A stretch of 64,000 bases of DNA from DATJLY01 sp963773665 (GTDB lineage Bacteria > Pseudomonadota > Alphaproteobacteria > ATCC43930 > CGMCC-115725), in assembly GCA_963773665.1 (NCBI GenBank), contig CAVZBZ010000001.1:930001-994000 (forward strand), in the 5' to 3' direction. Positions within the stretch are counted from its first letter, which is position 1. Each line of letters begins with the position of its first letter. The notes below the pieces were generated by a model, which saw nothing but the letters and a program-made list of their open reading frames with translations, did no database searches and was not told the origin of the DNA. This document shows positions 33,074-41,999 of this stretch, in pieces. The position numbers and the translations under genes are program-made.

Positions 33074-34294
33074 ATGGCGCGAACACCGCGGGTCGCGATC
33101 ATCGGCGGCGGCATCGGCGGGCTCTGCGCCGCGCTGGCGCTCGAGCAGCGCGGCATCGAGGTTGTGGTGTATGAGCAGTCGCCGCAATTGGGCGATATCG
33201 GCGCCGGCCTCAATCTCAGCCCCAACGCGCTCAAAGTGTTTCGCGCGCTCGGCATCGAGGACGGCGCGGTCGCGATCGGCTACCAGGGCGAGTTTCAGCT
33301 GATCCGCAGCTGGCACAGCGGCCGGCTCATCTCGCGCGTCGATCGCAAGGGGTTCGCCGCCAAATTCGGCGCGCCGCATCTGACGCTGCACCGGGCCGAC
33401 CTGCTCGAGCTTCTGGCGCGGTCGCTGAAGCGCACGCAAGTTCGGCTCGGCGCGCGCTGCATCGCGGTCGAAAGCGACGGGCGCGTGGGCGCGGCGCGGT
33501 TCGCCGACGGCAGTACCATCGAGGCGGACGCGGTCGTGGGATCCGACGGCCTCCATTCCGTCGTGCGCTCTTGCCTGTTCGGGCCCGAGGCGCCGCATTT
33601 CACCGGCTGCATCTGCTATCGCGGCCTCGTGCCGGTCGATGAAGTGCCGCCTGACATCGCGACGCGCGACAGCACGATGTGGATGGGGCCGCACGGGCAC
33701 GTGGTGCATTACCGCGTGCGCCGCGGCGAGCTCCTCAACATCGTGGCGCACTTCGACAGCGACGCGTGGACCGAGGAATCGTGGACCCGCGAATGCGACC
33801 GGGCGGAAATCATCGACACCTATCGCGGCTGGCATACCGATCTCGTCCGGCTCTACGGCCTCGGCGAACGCTGGTACAAATGGGCGCTCTACGACCGCGA
33901 TCCGCTCGATCGCTGGAGCCGCGGCCGCGCGACGCTGCTGGGCGATTCCGCCCATGCCATGCTGCCCTATCTCGGCCAGGGCGCGTGCATGGCGATCGAG
34001 GACGGCTATGTGCTGGCCGCGGCAATCGCGAACGAGCCGGGCGATGTCGAGGCGGCGCTCAAATCCTACCAGGCGCTGCGCATGCCGCGCACCAAGCGCA
34101 CGGTTCTGGGCTCGCGCATGCGCGCCCGGGAGAACCACCTCGCCTCGCCCTTCGCGCGCCTGTTGCGCGACGCGAAATTTGCGCTGCGCGACCGGTTCGG
34201 CGCCGACCGCACGGCGTTCCAGGCGGCCTGGCTCTACGAATACGACGTAGGCCGCGACCCGGCGCTCAAGGCCAAGGACACGGTTGACGCCTGA
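33074..34294 (+). CDS. FAD-dependent aromatic monooxygenase, salicylate hydroxylase-like
   Basis: 406-residue class A flavoprotein monooxygenase. It has the FAD motif IIGGGIGGLCAALALEQRG, the shared NAD(P)H/FAD DG motif VGSDGLHSVVRS and the ribityl-binding GD motif TLLGDSAHAMLPYLGQGACM. The closest characterised types are salicylate 1-hydroxylase, 3- or 6-hydroxybenzoate/nicotinate hydroxylases. Position upstream of a gentisate-type cupin suggests it hydroxylates a benzoate-type acid. Specificity not determined by sequence. Confidence 0.9.
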   Translation: MARTPRVAIIGGGIGGLCAALALEQRGIEVVVYEQSPQLGDIGAGLNLSPNALKVFRALGIEDGAVAIGYQGEFQLIRSWHSGRLISRVDRKGFAAKFGAPHLTLHRADLLELLARSLKRTQVRLGARCIAVESDGRVGAARFADGSTIEADAVVGSDGLHSVVRSCLFGPEAPHFTGCICYRGLVPVDEVPPDIATRDSTMWMGPHGHVVHYRVRRGELLNIVAHFDSDAWTEESWTRECDRAEIIDTYRGWHTDLVRLYGLGERWYKWALYDRDPLDRWSRGRATLLGDSAHAMLPYLGQGACMAIEDGYVLAAAIANEPGDVEAALKSYQALRMPRTKRTVLGSRMRARENHLASPFARLLRDAKFALRDRFGADRTAFQAAWLYEYDVGRDPALKAKDTVDA

Positions 34295-34369
34295 GCCGCC
34301 CCACCGCCTCGACAAGCCGGCGGGCCGGCTCTATATGAATTTGCACGCGCCGCAACAGGAGGTTGAGGC

Positions 34370-35461
34370 ATGACCCAGGATGGATTCTTTCTCGACCGCT
34401 CGGGCGCCCAGCCGGCTTCATCCGCGCTCTGGCCTGCCGTCGTCATCCCCAAGGAGGCGCTCGACCAGGAGGTCGAGCGGCTCGCGAGCGGGCCACGGCC
34501 GGCAAACGGCCGCCGCCGCTCGCTCATCGTCCATCCGGCGAACAAGATCTCGACCGGGCTCGCGCCGGCGATCGAGCTGGCGCTCGACGTGCTGCTGCCG
34601 GGCGAACGCACGGTGCCCTACCGGCAGAACTCGACCCAGGTCAATTTCACGATCCGCGGCAGCGGCCATTCGGTGATCGGCGGCAAGCGCTTTGCCGTCG
34701 ATCTCTATGACGTGTGGAACACGCCGTCGATGCACACCTACTGGCACGGCAACGACGGCAAGGATGTGTTCGTCCGCCTCACCTATTCGAATGCGTCGCT
34801 CCTCGAGATGATGAACGTGCATTACGTCGAGGAGAATCCGCCGCCAGTGGAGGCGGTGAAGCACGAGGCGATGTCGGACGAGGACGGCAAGCGCCGCCTG
34901 AGCCCCTATGGCACGTTCCAGCTCAACGAGGACGGCGCGTACCTCATGCCTTATGAGGCGCTCATCAATCCGCCTTCGGTCGAATCGAAGGCGCTGCATT
35001 GGCCATGGCAGGAGGTCAGAAAGGAGCTGATGAAGCTCGAGGCGCTCGGCAAGGATTATGTCGGGCGGCGCCTCTATCTTCTCTACAACCCGATGACCGG
35101 GCGCACCAACGGCTGCACGCCGTCGTTCTTCGCCACCATGACGATCCGCCCGCCCGGCATCGTCAACCGGCCGCACCGGCACAGCTCGGCCGCGATCAAC
35201 TATTATTTCCACGGCACCGGCCGCTCGACCGTCGAGGGCAAGGTGCTGCGCTGGAAGGCGGGCGACCTCATGCTGTCGGCGCCGGGCTGGGCGGTGCACA
35301 ACCACGCCTCGGACGACGGCGACTATGTGCACGAGCTGACGGTGCAGGACCAGCCGCTGCACATCGCCATGGAATCGCTGCTGTGGCAGGAAAGCCTCAA
35401 GCTGCCGATGGCGGTCTTGGGCCAGCAGGAGGGTTTCGGCACCAACAAGATGGCGGGGTGA
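34370..35461 (+). CDS. Bicupin protein, gentisate 1,2-dioxygenase-like
   Basis: 363 residues, the usual size of gentisate-type ring-cleavage dioxygenases. The second cupin has RPHRHSSAAINYYFHGTGRS, TVEGKVLRWKAGDL and GWAVHNHASDDG, giving three candidate Fe(II) histidines. The first cupin (QVNFTIRGSGHSVIGGK, SMHTYWHGNDGKDVF) has lost part of its set. A different subgroup from the 322-residue bicupin at 15978. Gene order monooxygenase, monooxygenase, cupin, lyase, isomerase suggests one aromatic-acid pathway. Confidence 0.82.
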   Translation: MTQDGFFLDRSGAQPASSALWPAVVIPKEALDQEVERLASGPRPANGRRRSLIVHPANKISTGLAPAIELALDVLLPGERTVPYRQNSTQVNFTIRGSGHSVIGGKRFAVDLYDVWNTPSMHTYWHGNDGKDVFVRLTYSNASLLEMMNVHYVEENPPPVEAVKHEAMSDEDGKRRLSPYGTFQLNEDGAYLMPYEALINPPSVESKALHWPWQEVRKELMKLEALGKDYVGRRLYLLYNPMTGRTNGCTPSFFATMTIRPPGIVNRPHRHSSAAINYYFHGTGRSTVEGKVLRWKAGDLMLSAPGWAVHNHASDDGDYVHELTVQDQPLHIAMESLLWQESLKLPMAVLGQQEGFGTNKMAG

Positions 35462-35465
35462 GGCA

Positions 35466-36389
35466 ATGATCCCGCTGAAGGAGAGCTTCCTCAAAGGTTC
35501 GTACCCGCCGCTCGTGACGCCGTTCCGCGACGGCGAGGTCGATTACGAGACCTATGCCAGGCTGGTCGAGCGCCAGGTGGCGGAAGGCTCGCACGGCATC
35601 GTCGTCACCGGCACGACCGGCGAGCCTTCGACCCTCACAATCGAAGAGCGCATCCGCCTTCTCGAAGTCGCCTCGCGCGCCGCGAAAGGCCGCATCCCGG
35701 TGGTCGCCGCGACCGGCTCGCAAAGCCACGCCGACAGCATCGTTCTGACCGAGGCGGCAAAGGAGGCGGGCGCCGACGCGGTGCTGATCGTCACGCCCTA
35801 TTTCATCCGCCCGCCGCAGCGCGGCCTCATCGAGTACTATCTCGATCTCGGCAAGCGCACCGATCTGCCGCTGATGATCTATCACATCCCCGGCCGCGCC
35901 GCGGTCAACGTCACGGTGGACACTGTGGCGGCCATCGCCGAGAAGCTGCCGCGCCTCGTCGGCATCAAGCACGCCTTCAACGATCTCGCCTTCGTCAGCG
36001 ACCTGCTCGTGCGATTGGGCTTTGAGTTCCGTGTCCATGTCGGGCTCGAGGATTTGTCGTTCCCGATGCTGGCGGTGGGCGCATCGGGCCTGATGAACGC
36101 GGTCGGCAATCTGTTGCCGCGCAAGGTGGCGCAGCTTTATGAGCTGACGGCCGCCGGCCGCATGGCCGAGGCGCGCGCGCTGCACTACGAGCTGTGGGAT
36201 TTGAACCAGGCGGTGTTCTTCGACACCAATCCCATTCCGATGAAATACATGATGAAGCGGTTGGGATTCCTGCCGACCGAGGAGCACCGCTTGCCGATGG
36301 TGCCCTCGACGCCGGAGCTGCAAAAGCGCCTCGACGCCGTGCTGGTCCGCGCCGGCCTTTTGCCCGAGGGCCGCGCCGCGGCGGAATAG
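35466..36389 (+). CDS. Dihydrodipicolinate synthase (DapA)-family lyase
   Basis: 307-residue class I aldolase-type TIM barrel. GTTGEPSTL (pyruvate-binding loop), the catalytic tyrosine in YHIPGRAAVN and the Schiff-base lysine in LVGIKHAFND are all present. Location four bases after the bicupin gene and away from lysine genes suggests a catabolic hydratase-aldolase or pyruvate-lyase role rather than lysine biosynthesis. Substrate unknown. Confidence 0.88.
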   Translation: MIPLKESFLKGSYPPLVTPFRDGEVDYETYARLVERQVAEGSHGIVVTGTTGEPSTLTIEERIRLLEVASRAAKGRIPVVAATGSQSHADSIVLTEAAKEAGADAVLIVTPYFIRPPQRGLIEYYLDLGKRTDLPLMIYHIPGRAAVNVTVDTVAAIAEKLPRLVGIKHAFNDLAFVSDLLVRLGFEFRVHVGLEDLSFPMLAVGASGLMNAVGNLLPRKVAQLYELTAAGRMAEARALHYELWDLNQAVFFDTNPIPMKYMMKRLGFLPTEEHRLPMVPSTPELQKRLDAVLVRAGLLPEGRAAAE

Positions 36390-36396
36390 ACGCGCT

Positions 36397-37161
36397 TCAG
36401 GACGCCGCGGTCACGCCGCCATCGACGACGATGGTCTGGCCGGTGATGTAGCGGCCCGCGGGCGAAGCCAGAAGAAGCGCTGCGCCGGCGATGTCCTCGG
36501 GCTCGCCGAGGCGCGCCAGCGGCGTCTGCTCGAGGCGGCGCGCGACGAGCGCCTCGTCCTGCCATAGCGCGCGCGCGAACTCGGTGCGGATGAGGCCGGG
36601 TGCGATGCAGTTGACGCGGATGTTGTGTACGCCCCATTCGAGCGCCAAGTTCCGCGCGAGCTGCATCTCGGCCGCCTTCGATACGGCATAGGCGCCCAAT
36701 CCGCGCGTGCCGCGCAATCCCGCGATGCTCGACAGGATGACGATGGCGCCGTCGCGCCGCGCCGCCATTTCCGGCAGCACGAGGCCGGCAAGGTACAGCA
36801 CGCTCTTCACATTGGCGGCCATGATGCGATCGAACGCCGTGTCGGCGATCTCCACCATCGGCCCGTAATGCGGATTGATGCCGGCGCAGCAGACGAGAAT
36901 GTCGGCCGCGCCGAATTTCTGGCGCGTCGCATCGACGAGGGCCTTGAGCTGCGCCTTATCGCCGACATGGGCCGCCACCGCCAAAGCGCTGCCGCCGGCG
37001 CTGCGGATCGATGCCGCAGTCTCGTCGCACGAATCCTGCTTGCGGCTCGAGATCACGACGCGCGCGCCGGCGCCGGCCAGCGCCTCGGCGATGGCGCGGC
37101 CGATGCCGCGGGACGAGCCGGTGACGATCGCGGTCTTGCCGGTAAGATCGAACAGCGTCAT
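36397..37161 (-). CDS. SDR family oxidoreductase
   Basis: 254 residues, a classical SDR: TGSSRGIGRAIAEAL, CCAGINPHYG in place of NNAG, catalytic Ser in ILSSIAGLRG, YAVSKAAEM (YxxxK) and the C-terminal ITGQTIVVDGG. Convergent with the DHDPS-family gene (7 bases apart) and divergent from the zeta-GST gene. Alcohol/ketone substrate unknown. Confidence 0.93.
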   Translation of the reverse strand: MTLFDLTGKTAIVTGSSRGIGRAIAEALAGAGARVVISSRKQDSCDETAASIRSAGGSALAVAAHVGDKAQLKALVDATRQKFGAADILVCCAGINPHYGPMVEIADTAFDRIMAANVKSVLYLAGLVLPEMAARRDGAIVILSSIAGLRGTRGLGAYAVSKAAEMQLARNLALEWGVHNIRVNCIAPGLIRTEFARALWQDEALVARRLEQTPLARLGEPEDIAGAALLLASPAGRYITGQTIVVDGGVTAAS

Positions 37162-37190
37162 CGTGCGCTCACGGAGGAAGGGAAGACGGC

Positions 37191-37826
37191 ATGAAGCTTT
37201 ACACCTATTACCGCTCGCAGGCGAGCTACCGCGTGCGCATCGCCTTGAACCTCAAGGGGCTCGAACGCGAGGACAGTTTTCTCCACCTCGAGAAGGGCGA
37301 CCAGTTCAAGCCGGAATACAGGGACGTCAATCCGCAGATGGTGGTGCCGACGCTCATCGACGGCGACGCCAAGCTGTTCCAGTCGCTCGCCATCCTCGAA
37401 TATCTCGAGGAGAAATATCCGCAGCCGCCGCTTCTGCCCAAGGATTCCGAGGGGCGCGCGTGGGTGCGCGGATTTGCCCTCATCAACGTCGCCGATTCGC
37501 ACCCGCTCATCGTGCCGCGCATCCGCAACTACCTGACGAAGACCCTGGGCCTTTCGCAGGCGCAGATGCTGAGCTGGATCCAGCATTGGCTCGGCGCCGG
37601 GCTTGCCGCGATGGAGACGCTTCTGGCCGAGCACAACAGCGGCAAATTCTGCCACGGCGGCGCCGTGACGCTCGCCGACATCTGCCTCGTGACCCAAGTG
37701 TTTCCGGCGCAGACCTTCAAAACCGACCTCGGCCCCTATCCGCGCGCCATGGCGATCTATGGCAACGTGATGCAGATCCCCGCCTTCGCCGCAGCCGCAC
37801 CGCCCAAGCAGCCCGATGCCGAGTGA
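37191..37826 (+). CDS. maiA: Maleylacetoacetate/maleylpyruvate isomerase (zeta-class GST)
   Basis: 211 residues, complete zeta GST: thioredoxin fold (MKLYTYYRSQASYRVRIALN, NPQMVVPTLIDGD, SLAILEYLEEKYP) and an all-alpha C-terminal domain (GFALINVADSHPLIVPRIRN, GGAVTLADICLVTQVF). It isomerises maleyl- to fumaryl-acetoacetate or -pyruvate using glutathione. The usual active-site SSC(A) reads SQA here, keeping only the first serine. With the cupin dioxygenase it fits a gentisate-type route; no fumarylpyruvate or fumarylacetoacetate hydrolase is in the window. The end overlaps the MFS start by 11 bases. Confidence 0.88.
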   Translation: MKLYTYYRSQASYRVRIALNLKGLEREDSFLHLEKGDQFKPEYRDVNPQMVVPTLIDGDAKLFQSLAILEYLEEKYPQPPLLPKDSEGRAWVRGFALINVADSHPLIVPRIRNYLTKTLGLSQAQMLSWIQHWLGAGLAAMETLLAEHNSGKFCHGGAVTLADICLVTQVFPAQTFKTDLGPYPRAMAIYGNVMQIPAFAAAAPPKQPDAE

Positions 37827-39051
37827 GATCGCCCTCGACGGGCGAACGAGGTCGGCGGAGAACCGCATCGTCGGGCTCGTCTGCGGCGCGCACTTCGTCA
37901 GCCACGTCCACCTCATCGTCCTGCCGCCGCTGTTCGTCCTGATCCGCGCCGAATATGGCGTGAGCTATGCCGAGCTGGGCCTCGTCGTGGCATTGTTCAA
38001 TGTCGTCTCGACGGTGCTGCAGGCGCCCGCCGGGTTCCTGGTCGATCGCATGCCGGCGGTGCTGGCGCTCGTCGTGGCGCTGTCGCTCGGCGCGACCGGC
38101 CTCGCGCTGGCCGGCGCGGTGCCTTACTTCTACGCGCTCGCCGCCGGCTGGGCCTTGGCCGGCGTCGCCAACACACTCTATCACCCCGCCGACTATGCGA
38201 TATTGTCCGAGCGCATATCGGGCAAGCGCATCGGCCCGGTGTTCTCGCTGCACACCTTCTTCGGCATGCTCGGCACCGCGGCGACGCCGGCGATGATGCT
38301 GTTTCTCGCCGAACGCTGGGGCTGGCGCGGCGCCGTCGCCGGGGCGGCGCTGCTCGGCTACGGGGTGGCGCTCGTGCTGCTGCTGATGCGCGGCGCGATC
38401 CCGCCGATGCCGGCCGTCGCGGCACCTGTGCACCGGCAGGCGGAAAAAGCCGGCTGGGGCCTGCTGCTGTCGAAGCCGATCCTGCGCAACGTGCTGTTCT
38501 TCATCCTGCTGTCGGCGGCGGGATCGGGCATCACGAATTTCTCGATCGTGGCGCTGGGCGCGCTCGACGGCGTGCGCCTTTCGACCGCCAATTTCGCGCT
38601 CTCGGCCTATCTCGCGGCCAATGCCGCGGGCGTGCTTGCCGGCGGCTATATCGCCATGCGCACGCGCCGGCACGACCGCGTCGCGGTGATGGGGTTCGCG
38701 GCGAGCGGCCTCCTGATCCTCCTCCTGGCGCTCGTGCCGGCGGGCGCGGCGCTCGTCCTCGCGCTGATGGCGGGCGCGGGCTTCCTCAACGGCATCATCC
38801 AGCCGTCGCGTGACATGGTGGTGCGCGCGGTGACGCCGCCGGGCTCCTACGGCAAGGTGTTCGGCTTCGTCTCCATGGGCTTCAGCATCGGCGGCACCAT
38901 CGGCCCGCTCGTCTATGGCTGGCTCATGGACCAGAACGCGCCGCGGCTCGTGTTCCTCGCGGTGGTGGGCTTCACGCTTCTCGCGCTGCCCTTCGTCCGC
39001 GTCCCGGCACCAGGAGCCACAGCCAGCTTGCGAGCTCCACGGCCAACATGA
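37816..39051 (+). CDS. MFS transporter
   Basis: 411 residues, about 12 membrane segments, FSR-like/YnfM-like group (VLPPLFVLIRAEYGVSYAEL, VLQAPAGFLVDRMPAVLALV, GMLGTAATPAMMLFLAERWG). Translation starts inside the end of maiA (11-base overlap), so it is coupled to the aromatic cluster and may carry a substrate or product. Its last 80 bases overlap the convergent MFS gene. Confidence 0.88.
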   Translation: MPSEIALDGRTRSAENRIVGLVCGAHFVSHVHLIVLPPLFVLIRAEYGVSYAELGLVVALFNVVSTVLQAPAGFLVDRMPAVLALVVALSLGATGLALAGAVPYFYALAAGWALAGVANTLYHPADYAILSERISGKRIGPVFSLHTFFGMLGTAATPAMMLFLAERWGWRGAVAGAALLGYGVALVLLLMRGAIPPMPAVAAPVHRQAEKAGWGLLLSKPILRNVLFFILLSAAGSGITNFSIVALGALDGVRLSTANFALSAYLAANAAGVLAGGYIAMRTRRHDRVAVMGFAASGLLILLLALVPAGAALVLALMAGAGFLNGIIQPSRDMVVRAVTPPGSYGKVFGFVSMGFSIGGTIGPLVYGWLMDQNAPRLVFLAVVGFTLLALPFVRVPAPGATASLRAPRPT

Positions 39052-40225
39052 GGCCGAACGCGACCTGGTAGGCGACGGCCGGATAGCGGCCTGGCGCCAC
39101 TTGCGGGAACAGGTCGATGACCGCGCCGACAGCATACTGCAAAGCGAACGCGCCGCAGAAATAGAACAGGTTCATCGCGGTGTTGACGCGCCCGCTCATG
39201 CTCGCCGGGAAATGCGCGTTGAGCACGGGATAGCACAGCGCCGTGATGCCGCTGAAGGCGCCGAGCGCGAACAACACGATCCAGCGCCCGGCCCCGGTCG
39301 GCAGCAGCAGCGGCGCCTGCAGCACGATCGAAATCAGGAACGAGCCTGCGATCAGGTAGATGATGCTGATGCCGCGCTTCGCGAGCCAGCTCGTCACCGT
39401 GCCGGAGACGACGTACCCGGCGATGGCGAGCGCGGTATAGAACAGCAGGAACAGGCCGATGCCGTCGGGGCCGAGGCCGGCCACGTCCTTGAGCCACGGC
39501 CCCGACCACAGGCCGCCGAAGGCGAGGTTGCTGCCCGCGGCGCAGGCCGCGACCGGTGCGAGCCGCCAGAACAGACGGTCGCGATAAATGAGCACAAGGC
39601 CGCCGAGCTGCTCGGAAAAGCCCGGCGGCGGCGCGTTGCGCGTTCGCTCCGGCACGATCCAGAAGATCGCGAGCACGATCGCCACGGTCGCCGCCGCGGC
39701 GAGCAGCATGAGCCCGTGCCAATCGATGAAGTGCAGCGCGATCGTGGTCGGCATCGACGCCAAAAGCCCGCCCAACCCGCCTGCCGCCATGATCCAGCCG
39801 TTCAAGGCCGGCCAGCGCTCGCGCGGGAACCACAGCACGACCGCCTGGAAGCAGGTCATGAGCGCGCCCGCCGCGCCCACGCCCATGATGGCGCGGCCGA
39901 TGACGAGCACGCCCACATTGCGGCTCAGCGCGAACATGACGACGCCGGCCGCGGCGAGCAGCATCATCCAGCCCTGCACCCGGCGCGGGCCGTAGCGGTC
40001 CATGAACAGGCCCAGAGGCGCCTGGAATACCGCCGACGTGAAGAAATAGACCGACGTGACGAGGCCCAGCGAGCCCGCCGTCAGATGCAGGTCGGCGATC
40101 AGGTAAGGCGACAGGACGGCGTTGACGCCGCGGTAGTAGTTGCTGAGCAGAAACGCCGCACCCAAGGGCACGAGCACGCGAAGTGCTAGCCCTCCGGCGA
40201 CACCGCGCTCGGCCGCAACGGTCAC
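38972..40225 (-). CDS. MFS transporter
   Basis: 417-residue major facilitator. The GTG start at 40225 overlaps the TGA of the upstream DHDPS-family gene (GTGA). Motifs VYFFTSAVFQAPLGLFMDRYGPRR (loop 2-3) and VIGRAIMGVGAAGALMTCFQ are typical of hexuronate/aromatic-acid-like carriers. The last 80 bases overlap, tail to tail, the coding end of the MFS gene on the other strand; both proteins look complete. Likely carries the ligand used by the DHDPS-family lyase. Confidence 0.88.
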   Translation of the reverse strand: MTVAAERGVAGGLALRVLVPLGAAFLLSNYYRGVNAVLSPYLIADLHLTAGSLGLVTSVYFFTSAVFQAPLGLFMDRYGPRRVQGWMMLLAAAGVVMFALSRNVGVLVIGRAIMGVGAAGALMTCFQAVVLWFPRERWPALNGWIMAAGGLGGLLASMPTTIALHFIDWHGLMLLAAAATVAIVLAIFWIVPERTRNAPPPGFSEQLGGLVLIYRDRLFWRLAPVAACAAGSNLAFGGLWSGPWLKDVAGLGPDGIGLFLLFYTALAIAGYVVSGTVTSWLAKRGISIIYLIAGSFLISIVLQAPLLLPTGAGRWIVLFALGAFSGITALCYPVLNAHFPASMSGRVNTAMNLFYFCGAFALQYAVGAVIDLFPQVAPGRYPAVAYQVAFGLMLAVELASWLWLLVPGRGRRAAREA

Positions 40226-41175
40226 GCGGCGCTGCGCTTGCCTTCGACGGAGAGAAGGCCGGATGCCATGAGCGCGGCGCGGATGCGGTCGATCTCGTAG
40301 CCCGGCAGCTTGACCAGCGGCGGGCGCACCACCGCGCGCGGCTGCTTGCCCAACAGCACGAGCGCTTCCTTCATGCGGTTGTGCATGTCGACGAACGGAT
40401 CGGCGTAGAACGCCTCGGCAACCGGGTTGATGCGGTCGTTGAGGCGGCGCGCCTCGGCGAGATCATTTGCCTCGACCGCGCGGAAAAGCCGCGCCTGGAG
40501 ATCGGCGATGACGCTGCCCGAACCGGACAAAAGCCCCTTGCAACCGAGCACGAGCGAGCTCAGCAGGAAGGCGCTGTTGGTGCTGAGGACGTTGACTGGG
40601 CGGGCCAAGCCTTGCAGCGTGCGCACGTGGCGCTCGTGCAGCGGGACTTGCGGCGTCCAGTCTTTGATGGCGCGGAGCGTCGGCACCGCCTCGGCGAGCT
40701 TCACCAGCGTCTCGAGCGGATAACCTTGCGTCGCCCGCGGATACTGGAAGGCGATCAGCGGCAAGTCCGTGACGTCCGCGATACGGCGGAAATGGGCAAT
40801 CACCATCTCCGGCCGCTGGCCGAGCGCGAACGGCCCAGGCGGAAACACCAGAAGCGCCGAGGCGCCGTGCTCATGTGCCATGCGCGCGAGCCGCGCCGCC
40901 TCGAGACTGCCCTCGGCGTAAATGCCGTTGATGATCGGCAGCCGCGCGCCGATCTCGTCGTCCGCGATCTCGAGCACGCGGCGCTGCTCGTCGAAGCTGC
41001 ACGACGCGACTTCCGAGGCATGCGCGTTGACCGTGACCGCGCTGAGTCCCGGCACGGACGCGACATCGGCGAGGTGGCGCCGGTACGACGCCTCGTCGAT
41101 CGCGAGATCGTCGAAGAACGGCAGCAGCACCGCGGGAATGACGCCGTGGGGAAGGTAGCTCGCGTGCCTGGGCAT
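40222..41175 (-). CDS. Dihydrodipicolinate synthase-family protein
   Basis: 317 residues, start at the ATG at 41175 with AGGAT upstream. TIM barrel with catalytic lysine in LRAIKDWTPQ and tyrosine in IAFQYPRATQGYP. The pyruvate-binding GTTGE loop is replaced by VNAHASEVAS, so substrate recognition differs from DapA and from the paralogue at 35466. Coupled to the MFS gene. Probably a sugar- or keto-acid lyase/dehydratase. Confidence 0.87.
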   Translation of the reverse strand: MPRHASYLPHGVIPAVLLPFFDDLAIDEASYRRHLADVASVPGLSAVTVNAHASEVASCSFDEQRRVLEIADDEIGARLPIINGIYAEGSLEAARLARMAHEHGASALLVFPPGPFALGQRPEMVIAHFRRIADVTDLPLIAFQYPRATQGYPLETLVKLAEAVPTLRAIKDWTPQVPLHERHVRTLQGLARPVNVLSTNSAFLLSSLVLGCKGLLSGSGSVIADLQARLFRAVEANDLAEARRLNDRINPVAEAFYADPFVDMHNRMKEALVLLGKQPRAVVRPPLVKLPGYEIDRIRAALMASGLLSVEGKRSAA

Positions 41176-41319
41176 GGGGCGGATCCTTTCGCTTGCCGCG
41201 ATTATGGCCCGGCCCCGGCCCGGCGACAACGCTTCCCCTCGCCCTCGCTTGCGCGGGCGCGTGGTGCGGGCATAATGCCACGCCGCTCGCGCAACCGGAA
41301 GGCATGGAGCCCGCCCGAA

Positions 41320-41691
41320 ATGAGATATCAGGTCTGCGCCTATGCCGCGCTCGCGCTGCTGTCGCTCGCCGCCGTGCCGACACAGGCGGCCGACAGCGGC
41401 GACCAGTTGTTCCGCCGCTATTGCTCCGTCTGTCACTCGAACGAGCCGGGCAAGATCAAGCTCGGTCCCTCGCTCGCCGGCGTGGTCGGCCGCGCCTCGG
41501 GCTCGGAGCCTGGCTTCACCTATTCGCAGGGGATGGCAAACGCGCACATCACCTGGGACGAGCAATCCCTCGACAAATATCTCAGCAACCCGAAAGCGAC
41601 CGTGCCCGGCAACAAGATGCTGTTCGTCGGCGTCAAAAGCGCGGACGAGCGCCATGCCATCATCGCCTATCTCGAAAGCCTGAAGTCGTGA
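41320..41691 (+). CDS. Class I cytochrome c
   Basis: 123 residues. Signal peptide RYQVCAYAALALLSLAAVPT with cleavage near TQAADSGD, haem motif CSVCH, KLGPSLAGVVGR and the axial methionine in PGNKMLFVGVK, as in small soluble c2/c-type cytochromes. Acts in the periplasm as an electron carrier. The ATG at 41320 is preferred over an upstream in-frame ATG at 41275 because the signal peptide begins there. Monocistronic as far as can be seen. Confidence 0.9.
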   Translation: MRYQVCAYAALALLSLAAVPTQAADSGDQLFRRYCSVCHSNEPGKIKLGPSLAGVVGRASGSEPGFTYSQGMANAHITWDEQSLDKYLSNPKATVPGNKMLFVGVKSADERHAIIAYLESLKS

Positions 41692-41999
41692 TCCGCAAAA
41701 ACATCAGGCAGCGCAATTGACATTGCGTCGCGCGGGTCTCACTTTGCATCATTGCGGGGGACAAAGGCACGCGCGTGTGGGGCCCGACTTCCGATAGTGT
41801 TCTCCGAGTTTCCCGGGTTTGCTCGTGAGACCGTCAGGTCGTCCCAGCCCCGCCCCCGCAACTTCTCTCCAACTCGGCCGTCCCCGAGGCACGACCCCGC
41901 GTCCGGCGTCGTTCCTGTCCGAGCCGCCGCAACTCTAGCGCCTCGTCCGCGCGGCGCCGCCGTGTTAAAGGGGCAGCGCCGCGAACGGGAGGATGCGCC
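41692..41999. other. Intergenic region without recognised feature
   Basis: 308 bases between the cytochrome c and cyclase genes. No convincing reading frame, hairpin terminator or repeat was recognised. The last 20 bases hold the probable ribosome-binding site gggagga before the ATG at 42000. Promoter elements for the cyclase gene are presumably here but cannot be assigned. Confidence 0.5.
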
